NCBI GenBank assembly: GCA_964592275.1
Contig: CAZQDJ010000014.1
Location: 1-27,554 of the forward strand
DNA: 27,554 nucleotides
Source of the DNA: CANNBR01 sp964592275
GTDB taxonomy: Bacteria; Babelota; Babeliae; Babelales; CAIQNR01
Direction of reading: 5' to 3'
A program made the position numbers and the translations under genes. This document shows, piece by piece, positions 8,362 through 14,507 of this stretch; within the stretch, counting starts at the first letter, position 1; every line of letters starts with the position of its first letter. The notes under the pieces were generated by a model. It was not told the origin of the DNA and searched no databases. It worked only from the letters and a program-made list of their open reading frames with translations.

Positions 8362-9129
8362 TTAAAATTTTAAAAGAGCACTAACATCGTGGAAAAATTG
8401 TGAGTACGATGTAAAGTGAATGGCATTTAATCCAGCTTTGTGTGCTGCACGAACGTTTTCCAGTTGATCATCTACAAAAATAGCACAATGTGCATGATCA
8501 GGTTTATTGACCGTAGTAAGAGCTTGCGCAAAAGCATCAAGACGTGGCTTCCAAACAAAGTTTCCTGTATCGGTAGCGGTTCTATTGATGGTGTTTCTTG
8601 TATCTGTCACAACACTGAAAAAATCTGGATGTTGTATGACTAAACGATTGAGCGTTACGGTTCCAATGTTTGAAAGCAAATAAAGCTCATGGCCCTTCAT
8701 TTTTAAGGTAGTGAGAAGCTGTTGCATTTGTTTGTTTGGGGTGAAAATGTTGTTTGAAAAATCGATAAGTTCTTTGTGAAGATGTTTGTGTTCTTGTACT
8801 ATATCGAACTTTCGTTCGGTAATTTTGTTACCTTCTTTTTGTCGCATGCGATATTCGTTGCGAGTTTTTTTAGAAAATAATGATTTTATACCCTGCGTAA
8901 GAAATTTCTTTTTATGCTTAATTTTTTTGAAAGCCTTAAAATATTTTCCTTTGTTATCGAAAAGAACACCATGAATATCGAATAAAAAAAATCCATTACA
9001 AGATAAGACTTCTTGAGCTTCTTGTTTAGTGGTAAATGTTTTAGAAAGATAAATGGTTGGTGTCGATTTTGGTGCTGATTGCGTTGAACCATAGAGTGCT
9101 AAAAAAATAATAAAATAATTTGTTTTCAT
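8362..9129 (-). CDS. Exported HAD-like hydrolase with DxH motif I
   Basis: A 255-residue protein when started at the methionine at 9129. That start has a strong GGAGG ribosome site and opens a signal peptide (MKTNYFIIFLALYGSTQSA). The frame extends to 9213, but those extra 28 residues would bury the signal, so they are rejected. Motif I is LFDIHGVLF (D51, then His53 in place of the second Asp), motif II is LLSNIG (S153), motif III is WKP (K194) and motif IV is IFVDD (D220, D221), followed by ENVRAAHKAGLNAI. The cap is rich in Lys (FKKIKHKKK near 68-76). It is a close paralog of the protein at 6603-7313, apart from the added signal peptide. The first gene of a probable two-gene unit with 7434. 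Confidence 0.85.
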   Translation of the reverse strand: MKTNYFIIFLALYGSTQSAPKSTPTIYLSKTFTTKQEAQEVLSCNGFFLFDIHGVLFDNKGKYFKAFKKIKHKKKFLTQGIKSLFSKKTRNEYRMRQKEGNKITERKFDIVQEHKHLHKELIDFSNNIFTPNKQMQQLLTTLKMKGHELYLLSNIGTVTLNRLVIQHPDFFSVVTDTRNTINRTATDTGNFVWKPRLDAFAQALTTVNKPDHAHCAIFVDDQLENVRAAHKAGLNAIHFTSYSQFFHDVSALLKF

Positions 9130-9266
9130 GATACCTCCATCAAGCATAACATCCAGACGGATGCTAACAATATAACCTATCCATAAGAATAGTTGATGAG
9201 GAGGGGTTGTCAAAAGGTGGGGCGCCGTAAGATAGACTCTAGGAGTTTATTTTAGAGTAATCTTGC

Positions 9267-9938
9267 TTATTTCTTCTTTATTAAAAGGCGAGGCAAGTCG
9301 ATTTCGTCGTAATGATCGATAATAAATTTAGCTTCCCTTAATTCATCTCTATTGCCAGCGCTATTGATGCCAATACAGAACATGCCAGCTGCATTAGCTG
9401 CTTCAATACCGTGAGGAGCATCTTCTACTACCAAGCATTGAGCTGGATCGACACCAAGTTGTTTTGCGGTGAAAAGATATACATCAGGAGCAGGTTTTCC
9501 GATATTATTAACATAAGTAAAATTATAAATATGATTACCAAAAAACTTTCTTAGATTAAGTTGTTCTATAGCGGTTGCAAGGGTATGATTTTCTGCATTT
9601 GTCGCAATACCTACGTGAAGATTGTGTGATTTTACTCGTTTGAAAAAATCTTCAAAACCGGCAATAAAGCGTAATCCCTTAAGGTATTCATCATTTGCGC
9701 GTTTCTTTTTTTCTGTAATCAGTTCTTCAAGTGGATGATCAAGATCAAATTTACTTTTGATGATGGCGCAGCTGTTGTGAATAGCGACCCCTTTGAGTTC
9801 TTTTGCTAGTTCGGTTTTAATTTCCGGGGTAAGTGTTACTCCGCGGCTGGTGATAAGATCGCTTGTTGCTTTATTCCAGATGTGGTTAGTATCGATAATT
9901 GTTCCGTCGAGATCAAAAATAATTGAAGTAAATTTCAT
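9267..9938 (-). CDS. HAD-IA hydrolase (phosphoglycolate phosphatase / beta-phosphoglucomutase-like)
   Basis: A 223-residue protein with all HAD motifs intact: FDLDGTIIDT (D9, D11), IATNAE (T113), KPAPDVYL (K148) and VVEDAPHGIEAANAAGM (E172, D173). The cap is a four-helix C1 type (about 20-90) as in HAD-IA phosphatases and mutases. It lacks a signal peptide, so it is cytoplasmic and probably acts on a small phosphorylated metabolite; the exact substrate is not readable. The ribosome site AAAGGAG is excellent. It neighbours three HAD genes with altered motif I on the same strand, but its sequence is not close to theirs. Confidence 0.9.
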   Translation of the reverse strand: MKFTSIIFDLDGTIIDTNHIWNKATSDLITSRGVTLTPEIKTELAKELKGVAIHNSCAIIKSKFDLDHPLEELITEKKKRANDEYLKGLRFIAGFEDFFKRVKSHNLHVGIATNAENHTLATAIEQLNLRKFFGNHIYNFTYVNNIGKPAPDVYLFTAKQLGVDPAQCLVVEDAPHGIEAANAAGMFCIGINSAGNRDELREAKFIIDHYDEIDLPRLLIKKK

Positions 9939-10041
9939 GCAGATCTCCTTTCGTTAATATTTTTTATTGAAAATTAGTTTAATCGTAGTACCCTTTTTCG
10001 TCATGTGATCTGGCACCGTATTTCAGAAAGGATACTGTACA

Positions 10042-10716
10042 ATGCTCTCTCTCTTCAAAGGTTTTCGTTTTCGCTTAGCTCTTATGTGTGGAGCGGTAGC
10101 GTTTTTTGTAAGTAGTTTGGTTAAAATTTCCCCTATTATTGGCTCGCATTGTTCGTTTTTTTCTTTAACGGATGCATTGATGCCATTGACAGGAGTGGTA
10201 GGAATAGGGTTGGGAATTATGGCTATCCTTATGCGGACAGGCCTTACGTTTCTTAAGATTTCTTTATCTATCATGGCTCTAGTATATCATCTTCCTGGCT
10301 TTTTTGCATCAGTCTCTTGGGCTTATCCTAATTTGATTATGAAAGTTGGCATGCCTCTTTTGTGTATGATTCTTTTTATAGCGCATCCTCAAGGGTTTTA
10401 TGCAGCACCGTATGCTTTATATTGGCTTATTCCGATAGTGATCTATTTTTCGCGCAAAGAAACAATTTTTCTCCAGTCATTATCTTCAACCTTTATTGCT
10501 CATGCCGTTGGTTCAGTTTTGTGGTTATATCTTAAAGCTCTTCCTGCTGCAGTATGGATAGGGCTTATTCCTGTGGTAATTTTTGAGCGCCTTTTATACG
10601 CAGCACTTATGACTATTGTGTATTATGGGATTAAAGAGGGGCTTGGATACAGTACGAAAAAAACATGGTTTGTAAAAACATGCCATACTGGACAGTCATG
10701 GTTCTTAAGAAAATAA
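10042..10716 (+). CDS. Integral membrane protein of unknown function
   Basis: A 224-residue protein, mostly hydrophobic, with about six membrane segments (for example LALMCGAVAFFVSSLV, ALMPLTGVVGIGLGIMAIL, MPLLCMILFIA, LYWLIPIVIYF, AAVWIGLIPVVIFERLL) and a basic C-terminal tail. No transporter signature is recognised. An AAAGGA ribosome site lies upstream. The undecaprenyl diphosphate synthase gene begins 25 bases downstream on the same strand, so the two are probably co-transcribed. It is divergent from the HAD gene at 9267. Confidence 0.75.
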   Translation: MLSLFKGFRFRLALMCGAVAFFVSSLVKISPIIGSHCSFFSLTDALMPLTGVVGIGLGIMAILMRTGLTFLKISLSIMALVYHLPGFFASVSWAYPNLIMKVGMPLLCMILFIAHPQGFYAAPYALYWLIPIVIYFSRKETIFLQSLSSTFIAHAVGSVLWLYLKALPAAVWIGLIPVVIFERLLYAALMTIVYYGIKEGLGYSTKKTWFVKTCHTGQSWFLRK

Positions 10717-10741
10717 ATATTAAAAGGGTAGTGGGTAGGTA

Positions 10742-11443
10742 ATGAACAATTCAATTTCGCATCTTGCAATAATAATGGACGGTAATCGTCGGTGGGCAAA
10801 AAAAAATAAATTAAGTTTTGGGACTGGTTATGCTGAAGGTGGGTTTGGTGCAGTAAAAAGAACGATAGAGTTTTGCCTTTCTCGGGGCATTAAGCATCTT
10901 TCTTTGTATGCGTTTTCATTAGAAAATTTTAAACGACCTCAAGCAGAACAAAATTTTCTTTTTGATACGATTGTTACTCAAGGTGCTAAAAATATTCCCT
11001 ATCTTCAAGAGCATAATGTGCAGGTAAAATTTGTGGGTGAGCGCTCAGTGTTTCCTCAGCGAGTTATTCCTACTTGTGAATTAGTAGAACGCGAGACAGA
11101 AGAGTGTTCAGCATTACTCGTGAATCTCCTTTTTTGTTATGGTGGTCGCCAAGAAATTGTATCAGGAGTTAAGAAACTTCTTAAACAAGTACAAGATGGT
11201 TTGCTAACGGAAGATCACATTACAGAACAAACTTTGCAAGATTGTTTGTGGACAGCAAACACCCCTGATCCTGAGCTTATTATTCGCACCAGTGGCGTTC
11301 AGCGGTTGAGTAACTTTTTGTTGTTTCAATCTGCTTACAGTGAATTTTGTTTTCTTAACTGTTTATGGCCAGAGATTACAGAAAAAGATCTTGCCGAAGC
11401 AGTAGATTCTTATAATGGAGTGTGTCGCAACTTTGGTGTTTGA
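10742..11443 (+). CDS. uppS: Isoprenyl transferase / undecaprenyl diphosphate synthase
   Basis: A 233-residue cis-prenyltransferase that condenses isopentenyl diphosphate units onto farnesyl diphosphate to make the lipid carrier for peptidoglycan precursors. The signature IIMDGNRRWAKK holds the catalytic D13. LYAFSLENFKRP (about 57-66) and IIRTSGVQRLSNFLLFQSAYSE (R182, R188, S190 region) are all present. The length fits the family (about 230-250). One deviation: the usual GH after the first motif (His43 in the E. coli enzyme) reads GY (Tyr30). MurG, which uses the same lipid carrier, is encoded at 18475-19470. It probably acts at the inner face of the membrane. Confidence 0.95.
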   Translation: MNNSISHLAIIMDGNRRWAKKNKLSFGTGYAEGGFGAVKRTIEFCLSRGIKHLSLYAFSLENFKRPQAEQNFLFDTIVTQGAKNIPYLQEHNVQVKFVGERSVFPQRVIPTCELVERETEECSALLVNLLFCYGGRQEIVSGVKKLLKQVQDGLLTEDHITEQTLQDCLWTANTPDPELIIRTSGVQRLSNFLLFQSAYSEFCFLNCLWPEITEKDLAEAVDSYNGVCRNFGV

Positions 11444-11485
11444 TTATTTGGTTTGGTGAATTTTCTCGTAAAGATTAGTACTCTC

Positions 11486-11568
11486 CTCTCACTCGTCGTC
11501 CTGAGCGATACGGTAGTCGCGGCAGAACATAGCATGTTCTGTTAGACGAAGTGAGCGTAGGGATCCAG
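11486..11568. repeat. GC-rich intergenic repeat element with nested hairpin
   Basis: A block richer in G+C than its surroundings. CTCACTCGTC (11486-11495) is complementary, with one bulge, to GACGAAGTGAG (11543-11553). Inside it CAGAACAT/ATGTTCTG (11521-11539) form a perfect 8-bp stem with a 3-base loop. The outer ends contain TCCTG and CAGGA. The 13-base string ACGGTAGTCGCGG (11508-11520) recurs in inverted orientation at 13104-13116. No coding potential. Confidence 0.65.
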
Positions 11569-11602
11569 GATAATTGTGAAAACGTCATTATGAAATAAAA
11601 TT

Positions 11603-11652
11603 AAAGTAAAAGCAGCCTGTTACAAATTATCGTAACAGGCTGCTTTTACTTT
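11603..11652. terminator. Bidirectional terminator hairpin between uppS and the 11671 gene
   Basis: A perfect 21-bp stem (11603-11623 with 11632-11652) around an 8-base loop, with a GC-rich core (GCAGCCTG/CAGGCTGC) and A-rich and T-rich outer arms. T-rich sequence is present in both reading directions. It lies between the ends of two convergent genes and can serve both. Confidence 0.85.
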
Positions 11653-11670
11653 GTGATGCAATAAACTTAG

Positions 11671-12156
11671 TTATTGGCCGCGTGGCTTGTTGATTTCTTT
11701 GATTGCCCCAAAGTCTATGCTGCGTTTTGCGATTTTTGGTTTAGCACTTTTACTTTGTTTTATCGCAAGTGAAGCAACGTCAGCATCCCATTGTGTTAAA
11801 GAAGCTTGTAGTGAAGCGATTGCAGCACGAAGTGTGTCAATAAGATTAGCTTCTTTTTTGTGGAGTTCAAGGAGATTAAGAAGAGACTGAATAAAGTCTT
11901 GATTTGGTGGATTTGGCAGAGTGGCTTCATTTGCTAAAAGATTTTGAATTTGTTTTATAGCATCAACTTGGTGTTGATATGCAGTTACTAAACTAAGTAA
12001 ATGGTTAATGTCATTCTCTGTAGGAATAGCAGTTACTTGATGTTCTGTGGGTATAGCAGGGGCTTGAGTAGATGGATCAACTGCATGAACGTTAGATATT
12101 TTTAATGTAACACATGAGAGTAAAAGGGTGAATTGTAGGATAATATTTTTTTTCAT
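11671..12156 (-). CDS. Small exported helical (coiled-coil) protein
   Basis: A 161-residue protein. A signal peptide (about 1-25, ending VHA) is followed by a short Pro/Thr-rich stretch with a repeated AIPTE motif (about 33-48). Long helices follow, with regular hydrophobic spacing (NDINHLLSLVTAYQHQVDAI, IDTLRAAIASLQASL). The C-terminus is basic (SKSAKPKIAKRS). No family is recognised. The ribosome site AAGGAG is strong. The gene is downstream of the PASTA-protein gene on the same strand with a 64-base gap, so co-transcription is possible, and it ends at a strong hairpin. Confidence 0.75.
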   Translation of the reverse strand: MKKNIILQFTLLLSCVTLKISNVHAVDPSTQAPAIPTEHQVTAIPTENDINHLLSLVTAYQHQVDAIKQIQNLLANEATLPNPPNQDFIQSLLNLLELHKKEANLIDTLRAAIASLQASLTQWDADVASLAIKQSKSAKPKIAKRSIDFGAIKEINKPRGQ

Positions 12157-12220
12157 CGGTGCTCCTTATTTGGAAAATTAAAAAACTTTCCTTGGTTTTA
12201 AGAGAGAGGAGCAGCTTTTG

Positions 12221-12946
12221 TCAATCATTTACCTTGAGTTGTATAGTCGGGGGATTTTTAATATTTATGAATGATCCAGCAAGAGGCTTTTGATCAATTA
12301 CAATGCAATTAATACAGGTATGATTACTTGTTGGCTCATGTGTATGAAAGATAGAAAAAGAAAGTGCGTTATCTTTTAAAAAGCTAAGTACTTCATAAAG
12401 AGAGCGTTGTTTAAATGATGGAAGTAGTACTAAGTCTGTCTTTGATTTTTGTGAAATGTAGAGCGTAAGTTTTGATGAAAGTTCAGTTTCTTTGTCAGGA
12501 ATTTGAGCGATGCACGTTCCCTTTGGATGGTTGCTTGGAACATACTGTATCTTGTAATCAAAAGGATATTCTGCAAGATCTGATTGTAAGGTTTCAATGT
12601 GTTTACCAATACAAGAAGGAGTTTGGGGATGTTTTTTTTTACATGAGACAACAAGAAATACTGTTTGTTGAGGGCGGATAGAACTTTCAGGAGAGGGATT
12701 TTGACTTAAAATAGTTTCTTCGTGTACAAGGTCATTTTCTTTGTAAGACAAAAGTCGACTATTTAAGTTTTTTGCTGAAAGGCGAGAGATGGCTTCAGAT
12801 AAATGACATCCAAGAACATTGGGAGTTGTTATCGAAGATTTATGTAAAAAAAGATCAAGTGTAAAATAACCGCTCAAAAAAAAGATGAAAGGCATAAGCC
12901 ATAAAGATTTAGATAAAAATGATTTGAATGATGAAAGTTTGATCAT
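12221..12946 (-). CDS. Membrane-anchored PASTA-repeat protein without kinase domain
   Basis: A 241-residue protein. A short cytoplasmic N-terminus is followed by one membrane helix (about 14-34) and three PASTA-like modules at about 40-101, 107-166 and 173-239. Each has the pattern of an entry strand with a V/L/P-G or similar turn, a helix such as SEAISRLSAKNL or LYEVLSFLKDNAL, and strands ending in QNPSP/QKPLAG-type turns and a terminal VFLVVS or IQLKV strand. PASTA modules bind unlinked peptidoglycan or muropeptides. They usually sit behind a Ser/Thr kinase or a PBP; here neither is fused. Modules two and three are divergent. A possible wall sensor or scaffold; that is inference. The ribosome site is weak (CAGGT). 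Confidence 0.75.
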   Translation of the reverse strand: MIKLSSFKSFLSKSLWLMPFIFFLSGYFTLDLFLHKSSITTPNVLGCHLSEAISRLSAKNLNSRLLSYKENDLVHEETILSQNPSPESSIRPQQTVFLVVSCKKKHPQTPSCIGKHIETLQSDLAEYPFDYKIQYVPSNHPKGTCIAQIPDKETELSSKLTLYISQKSKTDLVLLPSFKQRSLYEVLSFLKDNALSFSIFHTHEPTSNHTCINCIVIDQKPLAGSFINIKNPPTIQLKVND

Positions 12947-12980
12947 AAATACCTGATCTTAATTATGACTTTATCTTGTT

Positions 12981-13134
12981 ACGTGCCCTCTTTCGCCATC
13001 TGCCTTCGTTACCCGCCGTCGCCATCCAACTTCGTTAAAACTACGTCGTGATCTTCGAGGCTAAGGCGCGGTCTACGAAACTATGGCGTGATCTTCGACG
13101 CTACCGCGACTACCGTTCTCTGGGGATGACATTG
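12981..13134. repeat. GC-rich intergenic repeat element with internal tandem copies
   Basis: Non-coding block with clearly different composition, rich in CTTCG and GCG words. A 23-base unit at 13041-13063 recurs at 13081-13103 with three differences (period 40). CCGCGACTACCGT at 13104-13116 is the reverse complement of a string in the repeat at 11486-11568, so the two elements appear related and oppositely oriented. Its minus-strand reading begins CAATGTCATCCCC, similar to the ends of the elements near 25 kb. Confidence 0.65.
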
Positions 13135-13175
13135 ATTTTTTTATTTAGACATTTTTTATTGGGTTAATTAGAGAC

Positions 13176-13555
13176 CTGCAGTAAAATAATAAGCCGGATT
13201 CTGTCTTGGTAAGAAGTAAACCCCTTACCATGGGCAACCATGTATCTAAGCGGCATACCCGCATGTTTAGCCGGAACAAGCGACCGCACATGCCTATTTT
13301 GCCTTGCTCCCGGTAGGGTTTGCCCCACAAGACTATTGCTAGCCTTATGCGTGCGCTCTTACCGCACGTTTTCACCCTTACTTATTACACTAGTAAAATG
13401 TAAAAAGCGGTTATTTTCTGTGGCACTATCCATAAGCTCGCGCCTTCCTTGATTGAAACCTTTTGAGCTTCTTCCAAGGTACCGTACTTGTTAGGAGTCC
13501 GGACTTTCCTCTCTTAAAATATTATTTTAAAAGCGATTGCCTTATTTTACTGCAG
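13176..13555 (-). ncRNA. rnpB: RNase P RNA (bacterial type A)
   Basis: The catalytic RNA of ribonuclease P, which trims the 5' leader from precursor tRNAs. Read on the minus strand it has the universally conserved blocks: GAGGAAAGTCCGGACTCC near the 5' end, GGGTGAAAACGTGCGGTAAGAG in the middle, and AGACAGAATCCGGCTTAT at the 3' end. The ends form a long P1 helix: CTGCAGTAAAATAA (5' side, 13555-13542) pairs with TTATTTTACTGCAG (3' side, ending at 13176). Exact ends are estimated from P1. The length of about 380 bases is normal. The 5' strand of P1 contains the stop codon of the upstream membrane-protein gene. Confidence 0.95.
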
Positions 13556-13979
13556 ATAACCATTTCAAAGAAAAATATAATGCTATCAGATTACCAGTGA
13601 TGGAAACTATTGTATAGGAGCCAAAAAAAGGGGTTCCAAATAAATACAATGAAAAAAAAGTAATGATTAACGTTGTTCCTATACAAAGAAGCATGCGATG
13701 AGTGGTGTAAAAGGACGCTGCTTTTGCAACAAGAAGGATACTGATTATCATCATAAGATAAGGCAATGCTAGTCCTGTGCTTACACATGAAAAAATAGAA
13801 AGGAGCAAAAAACAAAGAAATAGTGAGACAGGGTAAGAGTGTTGTAGAAAAAGTATAAGAGTAACTATAGGGAGCGTGTGCAAAATTGGCGTATGAACGA
13901 AAGAAAAAGTGCTTAAATCTAGAGCAAAAAAGAGCAGCAAGATAACGCTATTTTGAAAAAAAGTGATCATATTTATCAT
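13542..13979 (-). CDS. Small integral membrane protein (MreD-like topology, not assigned)
   Basis: A 145-residue, very hydrophobic protein with about five membrane segments (for example SVILLLFFALDLSTFSFV, LPIVTLILFL, SLFLCFLLLSIFSC, ALPYLMMIISILLVAKAA, IGTTLIITFFSLYLF). The size and topology are like MreD-type cell-shape proteins, and there are several wall genes nearby, but no diagnostic motif is seen, so this is only a suggestion. No clear ribosome site precedes the ATG at 13979; a second ATG lies three codons inside. The last codons and stop lie inside the 5' strand of the RNase P RNA P1 helix, so mRNA and rnpB overlap by 14 bases. Confidence 0.6.
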   Translation of the reverse strand: MINMITFFQNSVILLLFFALDLSTFSFVHTPILHTLPIVTLILFLQHSYPVSLFLCFLLLSIFSCVSTGLALPYLMMIISILLVAKAASFYTTHRMLLCIGTTLIITFFSLYLFGTPFFGSYTIVSITGNLIALYFSLKWLSAVK

Positions 13980-14023
13980 AAGAAATAACGGTTTTAAGCT
14001 CTATAGAGAGTGGGGGTAGTAAG

Positions 14024-14051
14024 TTGACAATTCACGATATAAAGATAAATT
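14024..14051 (+). promoter_or_regulatory. Candidate sigma-70 promoter for the TPA-repeat protein
   Basis: A perfect -35 TTGACA (14024-14029) with a 16-base spacer to TAAATT (14046-14051) as a moderate -10. It lies 45 bases before the start codon of the gene at 14097. Confidence 0.5.
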
Positions 14052-14096
14052 ATAAACGTTGTTAAGAATATTAACCAATTCTCGGAGTTATTCAAT

Positions 14097-14435
14097 ATGA
14101 ATAAGAAAAAATTAGCATTGACACTTCTTTTGTCATCAGTTTCATTTGTATCTGTTGCAGCAGAAACACCAGCAGCAAAAACACCAGCAGTAGAAACACC
14201 AGCAGTAGAAACACCAGCAGCAAAAACACCAGCAGCAAAAACACCAGCAGTAGAAACACCAGCAGTAGAAACACCAGCAGCAGAAACACCTGGTTACTTT
14301 GCTTCAGCTTTGTCAGCAGTTAACTCTAACCGAGTAATGACTGCTGCTTTAGTAACTACTTGTGTCTTCGTTGGCGCAGTTGTTCATGCAGCTGTTGCAA
14401 GCAACAACGATGTTGATGCGGAAGATGCTGAGTAA
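14097..14435 (+). CDS. Exported/membrane TPA-repeat protein
   Basis: A 112-residue protein: a signal peptide (about 1-22, ending VAA), nine pentapeptide units of [E/K]TPA[A/V] type (about 23-66, the last reading ETPGY), then a hydrophobic segment (VMTAALVTTCVFVGAVVHAAVA, about 80-101) and an acidic end (DVDAEDAE). The Pro/Thr-rich repeats with alternating Glu and Lys would be an extended, possibly surface-exposed spacer. The start follows GGAG. It has its own candidate promoter and a terminator, so it is likely monocistronic and well expressed. No known family; the repeat biases the reverse strand to a false Leu-rich frame. Confidence 0.8.
   Translation: MNKKKLALTLLLSSVSFVSVAAETPAAKTPAVETPAVETPAAKTPAAKTPAVETPAVETPAAETPGYFASALSAVNSNRVMTAALVTTCVFVGAVVHAAVASNNDVDAEDAE
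14161..14290 (+). repeat. 15-bp tandem repeat arranged as two 60-bp copies
   Basis: Fifteen-base units of the type GAAACACCAGCAGCA run through the coding region. Bases 14161-14220 and 14221-14280 are identical apart from one base (position 3: g versus a), so the array looks like a recent 60-bp duplication. A ninth partial unit ends at 14290. The length keeps the reading frame. Confidence 0.95.
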
Positions 14436-14467
14436 TTTTACTCACATATTAAAGCGTTAAAAAATTA

Positions 14468-14495
14468 AGGGCTGCAAATGTAGCCCTTTTTCTTT
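14468..14495 (+). terminator. Rho-independent terminator after the TPA-repeat gene
   Basis: AGGGCTGC (14468-14475) pairs with GTAGCCCT (14480-14487), eight pairs including one G-T, with a four-base AAAT loop, followed by TTTTTCTTT. It ends 12 bases before the start of the PBP gene. Confidence 0.85.
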
Positions 14496-14507
14496 GTACT
14501 GGAGTGC

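Noticed and set aside
9130..9213. N-terminal extension of the 8362 HAD gene to 9213
   Set aside because: It would place 28 residues before a clear signal peptide that has its own GGAGG ribosome site.
6603..9938. Four HAD genes as a phosphonate or phosphotransferase pathway cluster
   Set aside because: No pathway partners (transporters, other enzymes) are adjacent, three lack the standard acid/base residue, and two are exported.
12981..13134. A tRNA or other structured RNA gene in the GC-rich block
   Set aside because: No cloverleaf or conserved RNA motif can be formed; internal tandem copies and a shared string with another intergenic block indicate a repeat.
13145..13452. Open frames on both strands between 13145 and 13452
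   Set aside because: They lie inside the RNase P RNA gene, whose conserved blocks are unmistakable.
14092..14289. Leu/Val-rich open frame on the minus strand (repeats of LLLVF)
   Set aside because: It is the reverse complement of the 15-bp repeat in the TPA-repeat gene; the frame is open only because of the repeat. The plus-strand frame has a promoter, ribosome site, signal peptide and terminator.
14161..14290. CRISPR-like array
   Set aside because: The units are contiguous 15-bp coding repeats without spacers.
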